Source: Alkalibacterium sp034520745
GTDB taxonomy: Bacteria; Bacillota; Bacilli; Lactobacillales; Carnobacteriaceae_A
NCBI GenBank assembly: GCA_034520745.1
Contig: JAXHNF010000023.1
Span: forward strand, 1 to 64,000
DNA length: 64,000 bases
Direction of reading: 5' to 3'
In this document: positions 28,280 to 37,805 of the stretch, in pieces
How positions within the stretch are numbered: the stretch's first letter is position 1
Layout of the letters: each line of letters begins with the position of its first letter
Program-made: the position numbers and the translations under genes
Notes under the pieces: model-generated
Told to the model about the DNA's origin: nothing
What the model saw: only the letters and a program-made list of their open reading frames with translations
The model's database searches: none

Positions 28280-29290
28280 TCAATTCTTCCATTCTTCATA
28301 TTCCGGCCATTCGTGCCTGTCCGAGATAACCGCACCCAGCAGCGTTGCGGCCGCGCGCAATCGTTCCGTCCAGATCACGTGTGAAGGCCTCTTCTGTTAC
28401 AAAGGGTATGCCCGTGTTTTCGAGACTTTTGATATCGGGACGGTTCGGCTCTTTCTCAGAAGGCCGGATATAGACCGAGGTCAGGGTATCGAGATATGTT
28501 TCAATGCTGGAGCGGGTTTCCTGAACCAGGATGACATTGACCGATTCCTTATCCTTCAAGCCGTAATGCAAAAGTGTCAGCAGGTCGTCAAGTATCGCGA
28601 TACTGACAGCCGAGGCCTCTTCAGGCGTTTTAGTGTGATAAAAATGCAGCAGCGGATAGGCCTGATGCTGCTGGGTCAGTTCCGAAATATCCGACGAGGC
28701 ATTTATCAGAAGAAGATCGAGCTGATGAAAATCTGTACCGTTCCAGGCTAACCTCAGTATTTTCTCACTCGACATGCCCAGCCCCGTGATCGAGCGGGGC
28801 GAAGGAGCGCTTTTTTACTACAGCGTTGACGACATTGATGACATAAGAGGCACCTAATGTCAGAAATAAAATACCTACTCCCGATACAATAGCCGTCGTG
28901 ACCTGCCAGAAGCCGGGCTGAGGCGAATAGTCACCGATGCCTAACGTGAATATCGAATACCCCGTGAAGTATACCCGTTCGTACCACTGAATAGCCCCAC
29001 CCGACCGGGTGTCTATGATCGAGTGCGGATCAGCTGAATAGAGGATCGTCAGCCCCGCCCACATGAAAAAGATCCAGCTGAGCAGTAGTGACGACCAGGA
29101 TGACCGGGCCTACCAGAGTCAGTACATTGTTGTTTTTCCGGGTCAGTCCTTCGATCCCCTTCCAGGTATAACGAGCGACCCTTCGAGACAGCGGACCTGC
29201 CCCGCCGTCCACCCACAACGTCGTCCATACCAGATCGATGATCGTACAGGCCGTCAGTCCAAAGCCCAGGATGAATAAGAGATACGACAT
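28280..29290 (-). CDS. Potassium channel-like protein (ion transport 2 domain) with cytoplasmic C-terminal domain, frameshifted
   Basis: A two-transmembrane pore protein. Helix 1 MSYLLFILGFGLTACTIIDL, more hydrophobic segments near 29090, then a pore helix and selectivity filter SIFTLGIGDYS (GIGD in place of GYGD), followed by TTAIVSGVGILFLTLGASYVINVV. A cytoplasmic region of about 175 residues (LLINASSDISELTQQHQAYPLLHFYHT) follows. Frames change near 29075, 28775 and 28370; the last one recovers the ending SDRHEWPEYEEWKN. The C-terminal domain resembles those of Bacillus channel-like proteins of unknown gating. Confidence 0.75.
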
Positions 29291-29564
29291 AGTTTCTGCA
29301 CTTCCTTTTATTAGTTACCTCTATAGTACGTGACCGGCTGGCGGATTTGCAACTAAATCGGGCTGTGATTTAGTTCATTTATTCACAAGTGATTTTTTTG
29401 ACTCCATTTTTCTCATATAACTATCCGAAAGACGGCAGCCCGATATTTTTATTCACTTTCCTGTTATTTTTTATTTTATTTTCAGATTTAATCATATCCA
29501 TTTCACAAAGTTTATGGTATGGTTTTCAAGGAGAACTATCTCAGTTTAAGGAGATCAAAATGAC
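29291..29564. other. Intergenic region upstream of the GGDEF gene
   Basis: This AT-rich stretch of about 270 bp divides two divergent genes. Near 29470-29530 it has AT-rich promoter-like sequence and GGAG at about 29549. I see no RNA gene and no long dyad. Confidence 0.4.
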
Positions 29565-31451
29565 ATGACAGCTAAACACAGAAATAAAGCCGTTCTTGTG
29601 TTTATTTTTATTTATACCGTTTTTTATTATGGTTGGATAACACTATGGAACGCGAACACTTACATACTGACCGCCGGCGGGAACGTCCTGTCGATCGTCG
29701 GACCCTTGATTGCAACGCTCTGGCTGATTAAAGCCATCAGGCGAAGCCCGAGAAAAGAGAGGGCTTTCTGGCTGCTGCTCGCTATGGGGACCTTCAGCTA
29801 TTTTCTGGCAGAATCCGTCTGGCTCATTTATGAAACAGTTATGAAACTAAATGTTCCCTACCCGGGCATTCCCGATATCTTTTATGTTATGAATTCTGTT
29901 CTATACCTTTCAGCGTTCGTCTATAAGCTGAAAACGGAGAAAAAACACCTTTCCATTGCAACGTTCATCTTTGACATTTTTCTGGTTATGACGGTCTACT
30001 CGACCTTTTTCTGGTATTTTCTCATTAAACCAGTCATTGAGAACAATACTGCCGCAGCTTTCGAGTTGGGTCTTTCGCTTTTTTATCCTCTAATCGATCT
30101 GGCATTGCTGTTTTTCATTGTCGTGTACTTTTTCAACTGTAAACGCGTCTTTCACAGATATACGTCCCTCTACCTCATTGCCGGTATTCTTTTACAGATC
30201 ACCGCGGACATCGGCTTCATGCTGCTGCAGAATTCAGACGCCTACACGTCGGGCAGCTGGCTGGACCCCCTGTTCATTCTGGGTACTCTGCTCATCGGTT
30301 ATACCGGTCTGCTCCAGCAGGAGGCGCCAACACAAGAAAGCCAGGAGCTGCTCGTGGATAAAGCAGACGGCAATTTGCGCATGCTGTTTCCTTATATCTA
30401 TGTCAGCATTCTGTTCATCTACATGATCGTCAATGCCTCCACTATGAATGAAGTGACCGTCGGGGCCGGTCTGACCATCGTCATCATCATTGCCAGACAG
30501 CTGATTGTCTTAAACGAAAACAAGCAGCTGATCGGGAAATATGAGACGCAGACAAAGGATCTGCTTTTGAGTGAAGAACGCTATAAATCACTTTTCTCAA
30601 ATCATCCGGATGCCGTTTTCTCCCTTGATCTGAAAGGACACGTCATAAGTGTCAACAAGAAAGGCGCAGAGCTTGCCGGGGTTGCAAGAGAAAAACTGAT
30701 CAGCCGGTCCGTCATGCCTTTCATCGATGATGAACATAAAGAGCAAGTGAGAGAAAATTTCTATAAGACCCGAAATGGATCCTCACAGCATTATCAGTTC
30801 ACGATCACGAACAGTTTCGGGCGGCTTCTTTACATCAGCGTCACCCATATTCCTATCATGGTGAAAGAAGAACTTGTCGGCGTTTTTGCCATCGCACAGG
30901 ATATCACTCAAAACAAACTCAATGAACAGCGCATACATTATCTGGCCTACCATGATCCATTGACAAATCTGGCAAACCGGACGCATTTTGAAGAACATCT
31001 TGCCGATCGCATCAAACATTCGGATCCTGCCCGGGACCTTTTTGCCGTATTGTTTCTGGATCTGAATGACTTCAAACTCATTAATGATACGTACGGTCAT
31101 GCTTTAGGTGACGAACTGCTTTCAGAGATCGGCCAGCGTATCCATGCCTCTATCGACGAAGACGAGCATGGGGCAAGGCTCGGCGGAGACGAGTTTACTC
31201 TTTTGCTGACCCGACCAGAAAGTCGTTCAGACATCGACGAGCGGACCCGCCGTCTGAAGAGCGATTTGAGTCGGCCCTACCTTATTAAAGGCAGAAAGCT
31301 GTACTGCATACCGAGCATCGGCTGTGCCATCTATCCGGATGACGGCACCTCTTCACACGTCCTTCTCGACCATGCAGACACTGCCATGTATGCCAGGAAG
31401 CGCACGCACAAGAACGTACACATTAATAAAGCACCGCAGTTGGCCGATTAA
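29565..31451 (+). CDS. Membrane-bound PAS-GGDEF diguanylate cyclase
   Basis: An intact 628-residue protein. The N-terminal half has about nine helices in an integral sensor-like domain (residues 10-310), followed by a PAS domain with YKSLFSNHPDAVFSLDLKG (about 335-455) and a GGDEF domain that opens with LAYHDPLTNLANRTHFEEHL and keeps the catalytic RLGGDEFTLLL. It should make c-di-GMP from GTP. The residues just before GGDEF (IDEDEHGA) lack an RxxD inhibitory site, so product inhibition may be absent. An EAL relic lies at 52613-52801. Confidence 0.92.
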   Translation: MTAKHRNKAVLVFIFIYTVFYYGWITLWNANTYILTAGGNVLSIVGPLIATLWLIKAIRRSPRKERAFWLLLAMGTFSYFLAESVWLIYETVMKLNVPYPGIPDIFYVMNSVLYLSAFVYKLKTEKKHLSIATFIFDIFLVMTVYSTFFWYFLIKPVIENNTAAAFELGLSLFYPLIDLALLFFIVVYFFNCKRVFHRYTSLYLIAGILLQITADIGFMLLQNSDAYTSGSWLDPLFILGTLLIGYTGLLQQEAPTQESQELLVDKADGNLRMLFPYIYVSILFIYMIVNASTMNEVTVGAGLTIVIIIARQLIVLNENKQLIGKYETQTKDLLLSEERYKSLFSNHPDAVFSLDLKGHVISVNKKGAELAGVAREKLISRSVMPFIDDEHKEQVRENFYKTRNGSSQHYQFTITNSFGRLLYISVTHIPIMVKEELVGVFAIAQDITQNKLNEQRIHYLAYHDPLTNLANRTHFEEHLADRIKHSDPARDLFAVLFLDLNDFKLINDTYGHALGDELLSEIGQRIHASIDEDEHGARLGGDEFTLLLTRPESRSDIDERTRRLKSDLSRPYLIKGRKLYCIPSIGCAIYPDDGTSSHVLLDHADTAMYARKRTHKNVHINKAPQLAD

Positions 31452-31474
31452 ACGGACAGCCGCGGTGCTTCTTT
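31428..31474. terminator. Terminator overlapping the ends of two convergent genes
   Basis: AAGCACCGC pairs with GCGGTGCTT over a partly paired loop, then TTTAG on the plus strand. It covers the last codons of both the GGDEF gene and the helicase gene. Confidence 0.8.
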
Positions 31475-34339
31475 AGTATTCTTTTGATGTCAGGTAGCGG
31501 TACAGACTTTTCTCTATCGGATCATGGAATTTCAGATACATCTCCACCACATTTTTCTTTTTGCCTTCCTGCGTCGGTTTTTTTGATTCAACGATCGAAT
31601 CCAGTACGGGAGCGACTTCACCCAGATAATAAAAGTCGCTGCCTTCATCATCTGATTTTTTTGCGAACAAGCGATAATGCCAGTTTTTGGGGTCCATCAG
31701 TTTTTTCACTTCAGGAGACGTTAACGTCCGTGGGGATTTGGTGAACCATTTCATCGTTGCCCGATCCAGCAGTTCATCCTCGTAAGCCATCAAGGCCCCG
31801 GAAAAATCGTCGCCCTTTTCCAGAGTAACAAAGATGACAAACTCACCGTCTTTGGCTGCATATCCCCCGATGTTCTGATCCACCATCTGTCTGTCCCAGT
31901 TCAGCAGTCTCAGGACATCTTTCCTCTTATACTTCTGATAAAGCGTCAGCGGTTTGTCCAAGGTGTACTCGGCCGCATTCAGCATGCCTGTTTCCAGTAT
32001 GTCCAAAAACAGTCTGCGGAAATACGCATGATCCAGCGCCTGCAGGAATTTTTGGGAGAGCCGGACCCTGCTGACGTCGACCTTGACGAACGGATGCTTC
32101 CCGTATGTTTTCTCGGTCATGCCCGTGAAAAAGCTTAAATCCAGCGTGTTTAATACCGATGCGATCGTTTTTCCGCCGTTTGGCAGCTGCCATTGTTCAT
32201 ATCGTTTTTTCAGGTCGCTGCGGCCTATTTCGGGCTTTTTATCATTTAAATGCTTATCTATCAGGTACTGAAGCAACAACAGTTCATGCCGCCTCATGCC
32301 TGCAAGCAGTTCCCGGGAAGCGATCATCAGATAACACTTTTCATCATCGGTCAGCGTTGTTTCATTCTGTTTCATGCTTACCAGAAAGTCATAATAGCTC
32401 TTCTTCTTGTTCGCCAGCAGCATCGGATCGACCATCGCCTGTTCTTTGAAATCTCTGAGGTAAGGGGTGCGTCCTAAACGGTTGTACAGCAGATCAAAGG
32501 CTTTTCTTAGCTCCGCCATAGCATCCATGGACGTTCTGTTGATCGAATCAAAGATCTGTTTTTTAGCTATTTCCTCGAAATTGATGGAAGAAACACCGGA
32601 AACGAAGTCCGTATCGAACGTGTTTTTCCTGACCTTGTCTTTGTTCCTCGAGACGTCCCCGGACAGTGCCATCGGAATGAGGTAATTATTTTTATAGTTT
32701 CCAATAAAGTCGATCACCGTGACATAGTCTTTAGACGGATCTTTTCTGAGCCCGCGTCCCAGCTGCTGGATAAAGATGATACTTGACTGGGTATTTCTCA
32801 GCATAACGACCTGATTGATTTTTGGAATGTCGATGCCCTCATTGAAAATATCTACGGTGAAAATATAACTGATCTCACCCTTTTCCAGACGACTGACTTC
32901 TTTCTCGCGCTTTGTTAGTGAATCTTCCCCGGATAAGTACACACTGCCGATGCCGGCCGCATTGAACTGCTCTGCCAGAGCTTTTGCCTCTTTTTTCCGG
33001 CTGCAGAAGACCAGTCCTTTGGGATCGTTTTTTGAACACCCGTAGTAGTTTAATTTATCTAAAAGATAAGCGACCCGCTCCTCCTCGATCAAGTGAGAGA
33101 AATCAGTGTCCTCTGAGATCAGTTCGCCGTTTCTCACAAAATCCGTCACGCCGAAGTAGTGGAACGGGCAGAGCATATCTTCCTTTAAAGCTTCCTGCAA
33201 ACGAATCTCATAGGCAACATTGTAATCGAACAGTTCAAAAATATTGAATCCGTCTGTTCGTTCGGGCGTGGCTGTCATTCCCAAAAGGAATCCTGGAGAA
33301 AAATAATCGAGAACTTTATGGTAAGAGACGGCTCCGGCTTTGTGGACTTCATCGATCAGGATATAGTCGAAGTGACCCGGATCAAACTGGCTGTGAACTG
33401 CTTCTTTGGAGATCGTCTGGATCGTTGCAAACAGGTACCTGGCATCCAGGTCTTTGCGCGAGCCCGAGAGTACACCGTAATCCGAAGCTCTCCGCCTAAA
33501 ATCTTCCGGTAGTCCTCTTTGGCCTTGTTCAGGATCTGTTCGCGGTGCACGATAAACAGGACGCGGTCCGGAGAAAACTGATCGACGTCAAAAGCGGAAA
33601 GGAAGGTTTTCCCTGTTCCGGTCGCTGAGATGACCAGCCCCTTATCGGCTCCGCGTTTTCTCAGTCCCCGCAGATTTCTCAAGGCATCCCGCTGCATGAT
33701 GTTCGGTCTGATGTACTCTGGTGTGTCTTCAACAATAAGTCCGCGTTTCATTTCGAACTGCGGCGTATAATTTTCTGCATAATCCTGGATCCATCTGCGG
33801 GTCAGAATCTCTGCTTCATGCCACTCGCTTTCCATATGGTCATGGATATCCCGGATCATCTGGCCATGGTCATAGGACGTCAGTCTGACGTTCCACTCGT
33901 AATTGATTTTCAAAGCATTCATCGTCAGGTTGGAACTGCCGACAACAAATGTATGATGGTCCTGGTGAGTAAACAGGTAACCTTTGGAATGAAATCCGTC
34001 TTTGCCCGAGATCCGGACGGTTACGTTCGGGATAGTCAATAAGTCGCTGAACACCTCCGGCTTGTTGAAAGCCAGATAGACAGATGTCAGTATGCGGCCG
34101 TTGATCCCTTTTCTATGTAGGTCTGCCAGGTGTGTCTTCAAAGCAGCCAGGCCATCCTGAGTAATGAATGCGACGGAAAAGAAAAAGTCCTTACATGAAG
34201 AGAGTTCTTCATGCAAGACGTTCAGCATGAACTGTTTTTCTGTTACATCATTGATGATCAGTTCAGGATCAAAATGCGAGCCTTCAAGCCGATGATCGAT
34301 GAAGGCTTTTTTCAATGAGCGTTCCAGCATATCAGTCAT
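31473..34339 (-). CDS. PLD-like nuclease / SF2 helicase / DUF3427 protein (frameshifted)
   Basis: About 955 residues. The N-terminal PLD-like domain has HSKGYLF and VGSSNLTMNAL (HxK..GSSN). SF2 motifs follow: I SATGTGKTF, II LIDEVHK (DEVH), III GMTATPER, then the helicase C domain with IFTVDIFNEGIDIPK and QQLGRGLRKDPSKDYV (motif VI). The remaining ~400 residues are the DUF3427 region, including GRTPYLRDF and LSFFTGMTEKTYGKHPF. One or two indels between 33285 and 33490 split it; GVLSGSRKDLDARYLFATIQ bridges the gap. Members are widespread in Bacillota with DNA-processing or defence functions suggested but unproved. The start is 2 nt after the NUDIX stop. Confidence 0.88.
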
Positions 34340-34341
34340 GA

Positions 34342-34738
34342 TCAGACACGTTCTTTCATTAGTTTTTCTACGATCGGAATGTCCGCGGGAGCCCAGTTCA
34401 GACTGTTCAGGTCTTCAGGGCTGAGCCACTCGACCGACTGATGTTCAGTCAGGGACGGGACCCCTTCGATCAGCTTGCAGAGATACGCGGACAAATGCAC
34501 ACGGCCAAAGTCATACGTGTAGACAGCTTTTTCATACGAGATCCTTATTTACAGCGATATCCAGATTCAGCTCTTCTCTTATTTCCCGCCTCAATGCTTC
34601 GCAGTGCGTTTCATCATCTTCTATTTTCCCTCCGGGAAACTCCCATAGATCAGAAAGTGTCATGGAGGCACTCCGCTGAGCGCACAATATTTTCCCTTCT
34701 GCTTCGATGATCGCTCCCACCACAAAAATATCCTTCAT
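34342..34738 (-). CDS. NUDIX hydrolase, MutT/8-oxo-dGTP diphosphatase-like (frameshifted)
   Basis: About 131 residues from ATG 34738 (GAGG upstream). The NUDIX box is GGKIEDDETHCEALRREIREEL preceded by WEFP, as in MutT-type (deoxy)nucleoside triphosphate pyrophosphohydrolases. A shift near 34535 breaks it. The C-terminal half reads EKAVYTYDFGRVHLSAYLCK and then SLTEHQSVEWLSPEDLNSL, typical of MutT. Only 2 nt separate it from the helicase start, so the two are co-translated. It may sanitise nucleotides or act on a signal nucleotide connected with the helicase. Confidence 0.85.
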
Positions 34739-34779
34739 TCTGAACACATCCTCACTTATCATTACTTTTCTTTACTTTT

Positions 34780-35448
34780 TTAAACATGCATGCGTTTTTC
34801 CAGTTCTTCAACGACGGCCTGTCGGTGACGGAAGAAAACGGCCACTGACATGACAAGGCTGAACACGATAGACAGCACACTCGGCAGCGCGATCACGACC
34901 CAGTCCAGTAAAAGGAACAAGGCAGGAAGCAGTCCCATGACCGCCGCAAGCTGGAGATACAAGACATAATCTTCCGCTCTCAGATCCACGACCTGGATGG
35001 AGATGAACATCGCCAGCAGGGCGGAAATACACAGGACAGGAACCGCAAATGTCAGGGACCAGCCTGACCAGCCGTTGATATAATCGAAATACAGACTCAA
35101 CAGAGAAAACAGGAAAAGGATGTACGCGATCCCCTTCACTATGTTGCGCCGTTTTCGGATGAGGACCAGCATCATCAGCCACATGATCATGATACCGAAC
35201 AAAACGTATTCAAGATTGAAGAAATCGAACCGCCAGATGTAGTGAGCGGCAAAATAAAGAACGATCATTAAAACAGAGCTCAGACTCAAAAGCTGTTTGA
35301 TTCTCCTGCGGTTGAACCTCAACGGCACAGCCGGCAGATCCGATTCCTCGTTTGTCCGGCTCTCATCGACGATCAATGCGGTCTCACACAGCGGACAGTT
35401 TTCCCAGTCTCCTTTTACGTCAGCATGACACTCAGGGCAGCGTTTCAT
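34780..35448 (-). CDS. DUF6320 zinc-ribbon membrane protein
   Basis: An intact 222-residue protein. The N-terminal double-CxxC zinc ribbon is MKRCPECHADVKGDWENCPLC. A basic cytoplasmic stretch follows, then six hydrophobic segments from LLSLSSVLMIVLYF to LSIVFSLVMSVAVFF. It overlaps the upstream acyltransferase-like gene by 4 nt (ATGA). Function unknown. The fixed partnership with the acyltransferase and esterase genes suggests a shared pathway at the membrane, with the zinc ribbon perhaps docking one of the enzymes. Confidence 0.82.
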   Translation of the reverse strand: MKRCPECHADVKGDWENCPLCETALIVDESRTNEESDLPAVPLRFNRRRIKQLLSLSSVLMIVLYFAAHYIWRFDFFNLEYVLFGIMIMWLMMLVLIRKRRNIVKGIAYILFLFSLLSLYFDYINGWSGWSLTFAVPVLCISALLAMFISIQVVDLRAEDYVLYLQLAAVMGLLPALFLLLDWVVIALPSVLSIVFSLVMSVAVFFRHRQAVVEELEKRMHV

Positions 35449-36795
35449 CTCTGTTTCAGCTCCTCTCTGGACACTCGGTTCACATCCATGAGGACAGGCA
35501 AACCGCTGTCTGTCAGCAGGCGGACAAACTCCCGGTGGATGCCGGTCTCTATAAATGGACTTGTAAGGTTGATGGTCAGCACATCCCGGTAACTGATGAG
35601 ACAGAACTGAGGGCGGACAGCAGAGGTATAGAAGTAGGTCTGCTTGACATACTTCTCCATCCCTTCCGGCAGCCGGACGCGTCCCAGATTGGACATGGCA
35701 ACGGATATCTTCTTGTTGTTGAAATAATTCACCAGTTTCAGCAGACCATCCTTGACCGGACGTAAGGCCGTACGTATCAGGGGATTGAATTCAAATGCAA
35801 TGAAGCGTTTCAGTCGCTTCTCCAGGGCTTCTTTCTGCAGCTGCCGTTTAAACTGTCTGGCCAGTTCTTCGCATATCTCATCCAGATCATTCTTCCTTGT
35901 CCGGTTCGAAGGTATAAGACACAATGGTCGTGCTGAAAAAATTCCGCACGGAAACCGACGGGAAGAACTGTCTCAGGTTGATGGGTATGGACGTCGCTAC
36001 CGTCACGTTTTCTGACTTATCTTCTTTGGCATGGTAAACAGCCTGCATATAAAGTGCCGTCATGTAAACGGTCAGCGAAACATTTTTGCTGCGCGCCAGA
36101 TTCAATGCCGGCTTCAAAGGGACGCTCATTTCGATCACACGCTGCCGGTGATCCGGTGTTTTTTCACCTTTGACATGATAGACCGAGGACACTTTCGGTG
36201 CTTGTTCCAGCGGTTTTTCATCATCTGTCAGTTCTTTTTCCCTGTATTTTTCCAGTGGCTCGATGCTCGCTTCAATCGTTGCATACGTCCTCTTTTTCCT
36301 GAAGTACGTTGTGAAGCTGTCTTCCAAGTCGGCTTTTTCTCTTTTGGCCGGTTTGCCCAAGGAGCTCAGCTCTTTAGCCTGACGCAGCCGGACATATTCA
36401 CTCAGCAGATCTTCAAAAAACCACAAAGCTCCTGTGCCGTCGGTCAGCGCATGAAAGACTTCGAGGTGGATGCGGTCTTTGTAGTACAGGACACGGAAAA
36501 GAAATTCGCGCTTATCGTAGTGATAAATCGGGGAACAGGGCGGGGCCGTTTCCGGCTGGACTTTCGGTGTCCCCTGACGTTCTTCCAGGTAATACCAGAA
36601 GATTCCCCGTCTCAGCACATTATGAAAAAGCGGATAGTCTTTGTACGTTTGCTTGAGGGCCGACTGCAGCAGGACCGGATCGATCACTTCTGTCATTTCA
36701 GCAGACAGACGGAACACTTTCGTATCTGTTTCATTCCGTGCAGCTAAAAAGATGTTGGACGCATTATCCAGCCTGACCCATTTTTTCTTTTCCAT
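35445..36795 (-). CDS. Condensation/alcohol acetyltransferase-like protein (HxxxDG), one frameshift
   Basis: About 450 residues in the CoA-dependent acyltransferase superfamily. The catalytic motif HALTDGTGALWFF (HxxxDG) is near residue 130, then a mobile linker, SIPINLRQFFPS and a C-terminal half with ISVAMSNLGRVRLP and LTINLTSPF, matching the structural loop of condensation or alcohol acetyltransferases. An indel near 35900 joins EPDKEE to NDLDEI. It starts 31 nt after the esterase gene. The likely reaction is esterification of a hydroxyl or amine with an acyl group; substrates are unknown. Confidence 0.8.
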
Positions 36796-36826
36796 AACAG
36801 CCCTCCTCGCAGCCTATTGCATCCAG

Positions 36827-37738
36827 TTACTCGTTCAGAAACAGGTTTATTTTTTCCAGTGCTTCTTCCATCGGTTCCGTGAAAGCCGGGTACCTGATGA
36901 AGCCATGCACACTGTTTTGGACACGGTGGATCTGAACAGTGTTTCCTGCCTCCTCAAGCGCCCTGCCGTAAGCTTCGCCTTCATCCCGCAGCGGATCATA
37001 TTCTGCCGTAATGACCAGTGTGTCAGGCTGATCGCTTAAATCCTCGGCCATCAGCGGAGCAATCAGCGGACTCTTTCGCGTCGGCAGATCCGGTGCATAG
37101 AGTTCCATAAACGCCTGGATCTTTTTGATCGTCAAGCCGTAATCATAGCCATTGGATATCACGGACTCGAAAGGAGATTTCTCTGTATGATCCCAGTAAG
37201 TCAGCGGATAGATCAAAACCTGCTTGTATGGTAGTCTTTTTTTGTGGTCTCGGAGCAGCAGCGACACGACAGCCGCAAGGTTCCCGCCTGCAGAGTCGCC
37301 CATGATGATCCAGTCTTCTTCCTCTTCATCTTCCAGTGGCGTGAGGAGGACTTCAGCGACACGAAGCACATCATTTAAACCGGCCGGGTAAGGATATTCC
37401 GGCGCCAGACGGTAATCGACGGAATATACGACGCGTCCCAAATGATCGGCAATGTTGACGCAGGCACGGGTATAGGTTTCGATGTCCCCGATCACCCATC
37501 CTCCGCCGTGGACATACAGAACAGGCTCCTCATGCCGTTTCTTTTTAGGATAGAAAATACGCACGGGGATCTCATGATTATTGTCGGCCGAATAGATCTT
37601 GTCATCGAGCGCTCGAAAACGTGCGGCTGGTGCGCTTGAAAACAGCTTCTGAACTTTTCTCACCCACTGGTAGTCTTCCTGCATGTCGATACGCGGCGAA
37701 GAGGCCAGTCTTAATAGAAATTTGAATACCGGATTCAT
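36827..37738 (-). CDS. Alpha/beta hydrolase, acetyl esterase/lipase type
   Basis: An intact 303-residue hormone-sensitive-lipase family hydrolase. Oxyanion motif YVHGGGWVIGD, nucleophile elbow MGDSAGGNLAA, acid in AEYDPLRDEGE and His in VHGFIRYPAF. Cytoplasmic; no signal peptide. It is the first gene of the three-gene cassette with the HxxxDG acyltransferase and the DUF6320 protein. It could supply or remove the acyl group used by its neighbour. Confidence 0.9.
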   Translation of the reverse strand: MNPVFKFLLRLASSPRIDMQEDYQWVRKVQKLFSSAPAARFRALDDKIYSADNNHEIPVRIFYPKKKRHEEPVLYVHGGGWVIGDIETYTRACVNIADHLGRVVYSVDYRLAPEYPYPAGLNDVLRVAEVLLTPLEDEEEEDWIIMGDSAGGNLAAVVSLLLRDHKKRLPYKQVLIYPLTYWDHTEKSPFESVISNGYDYGLTIKKIQAFMELYAPDLPTRKSPLIAPLMAEDLSDQPDTLVITAEYDPLRDEGEAYGRALEEAGNTVQIHRVQNSVHGFIRYPAFTEPMEEALEKINLFLNE

Positions 37739-37805
37739 TATTTTCCCTCATTATTACTCTTATTCCGTTAGAATATAAAGTTTATTTGTGAAGCTCCTTT
37801 GATTT

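Noticed and set aside
36031..36747. 238-codon frame antisense to the acyltransferase gene
   Set aside because: The opposite strand encodes a clear HxxxDG acyltransferase; the shadow is rich in Arg, Phe and His and has no start signal.
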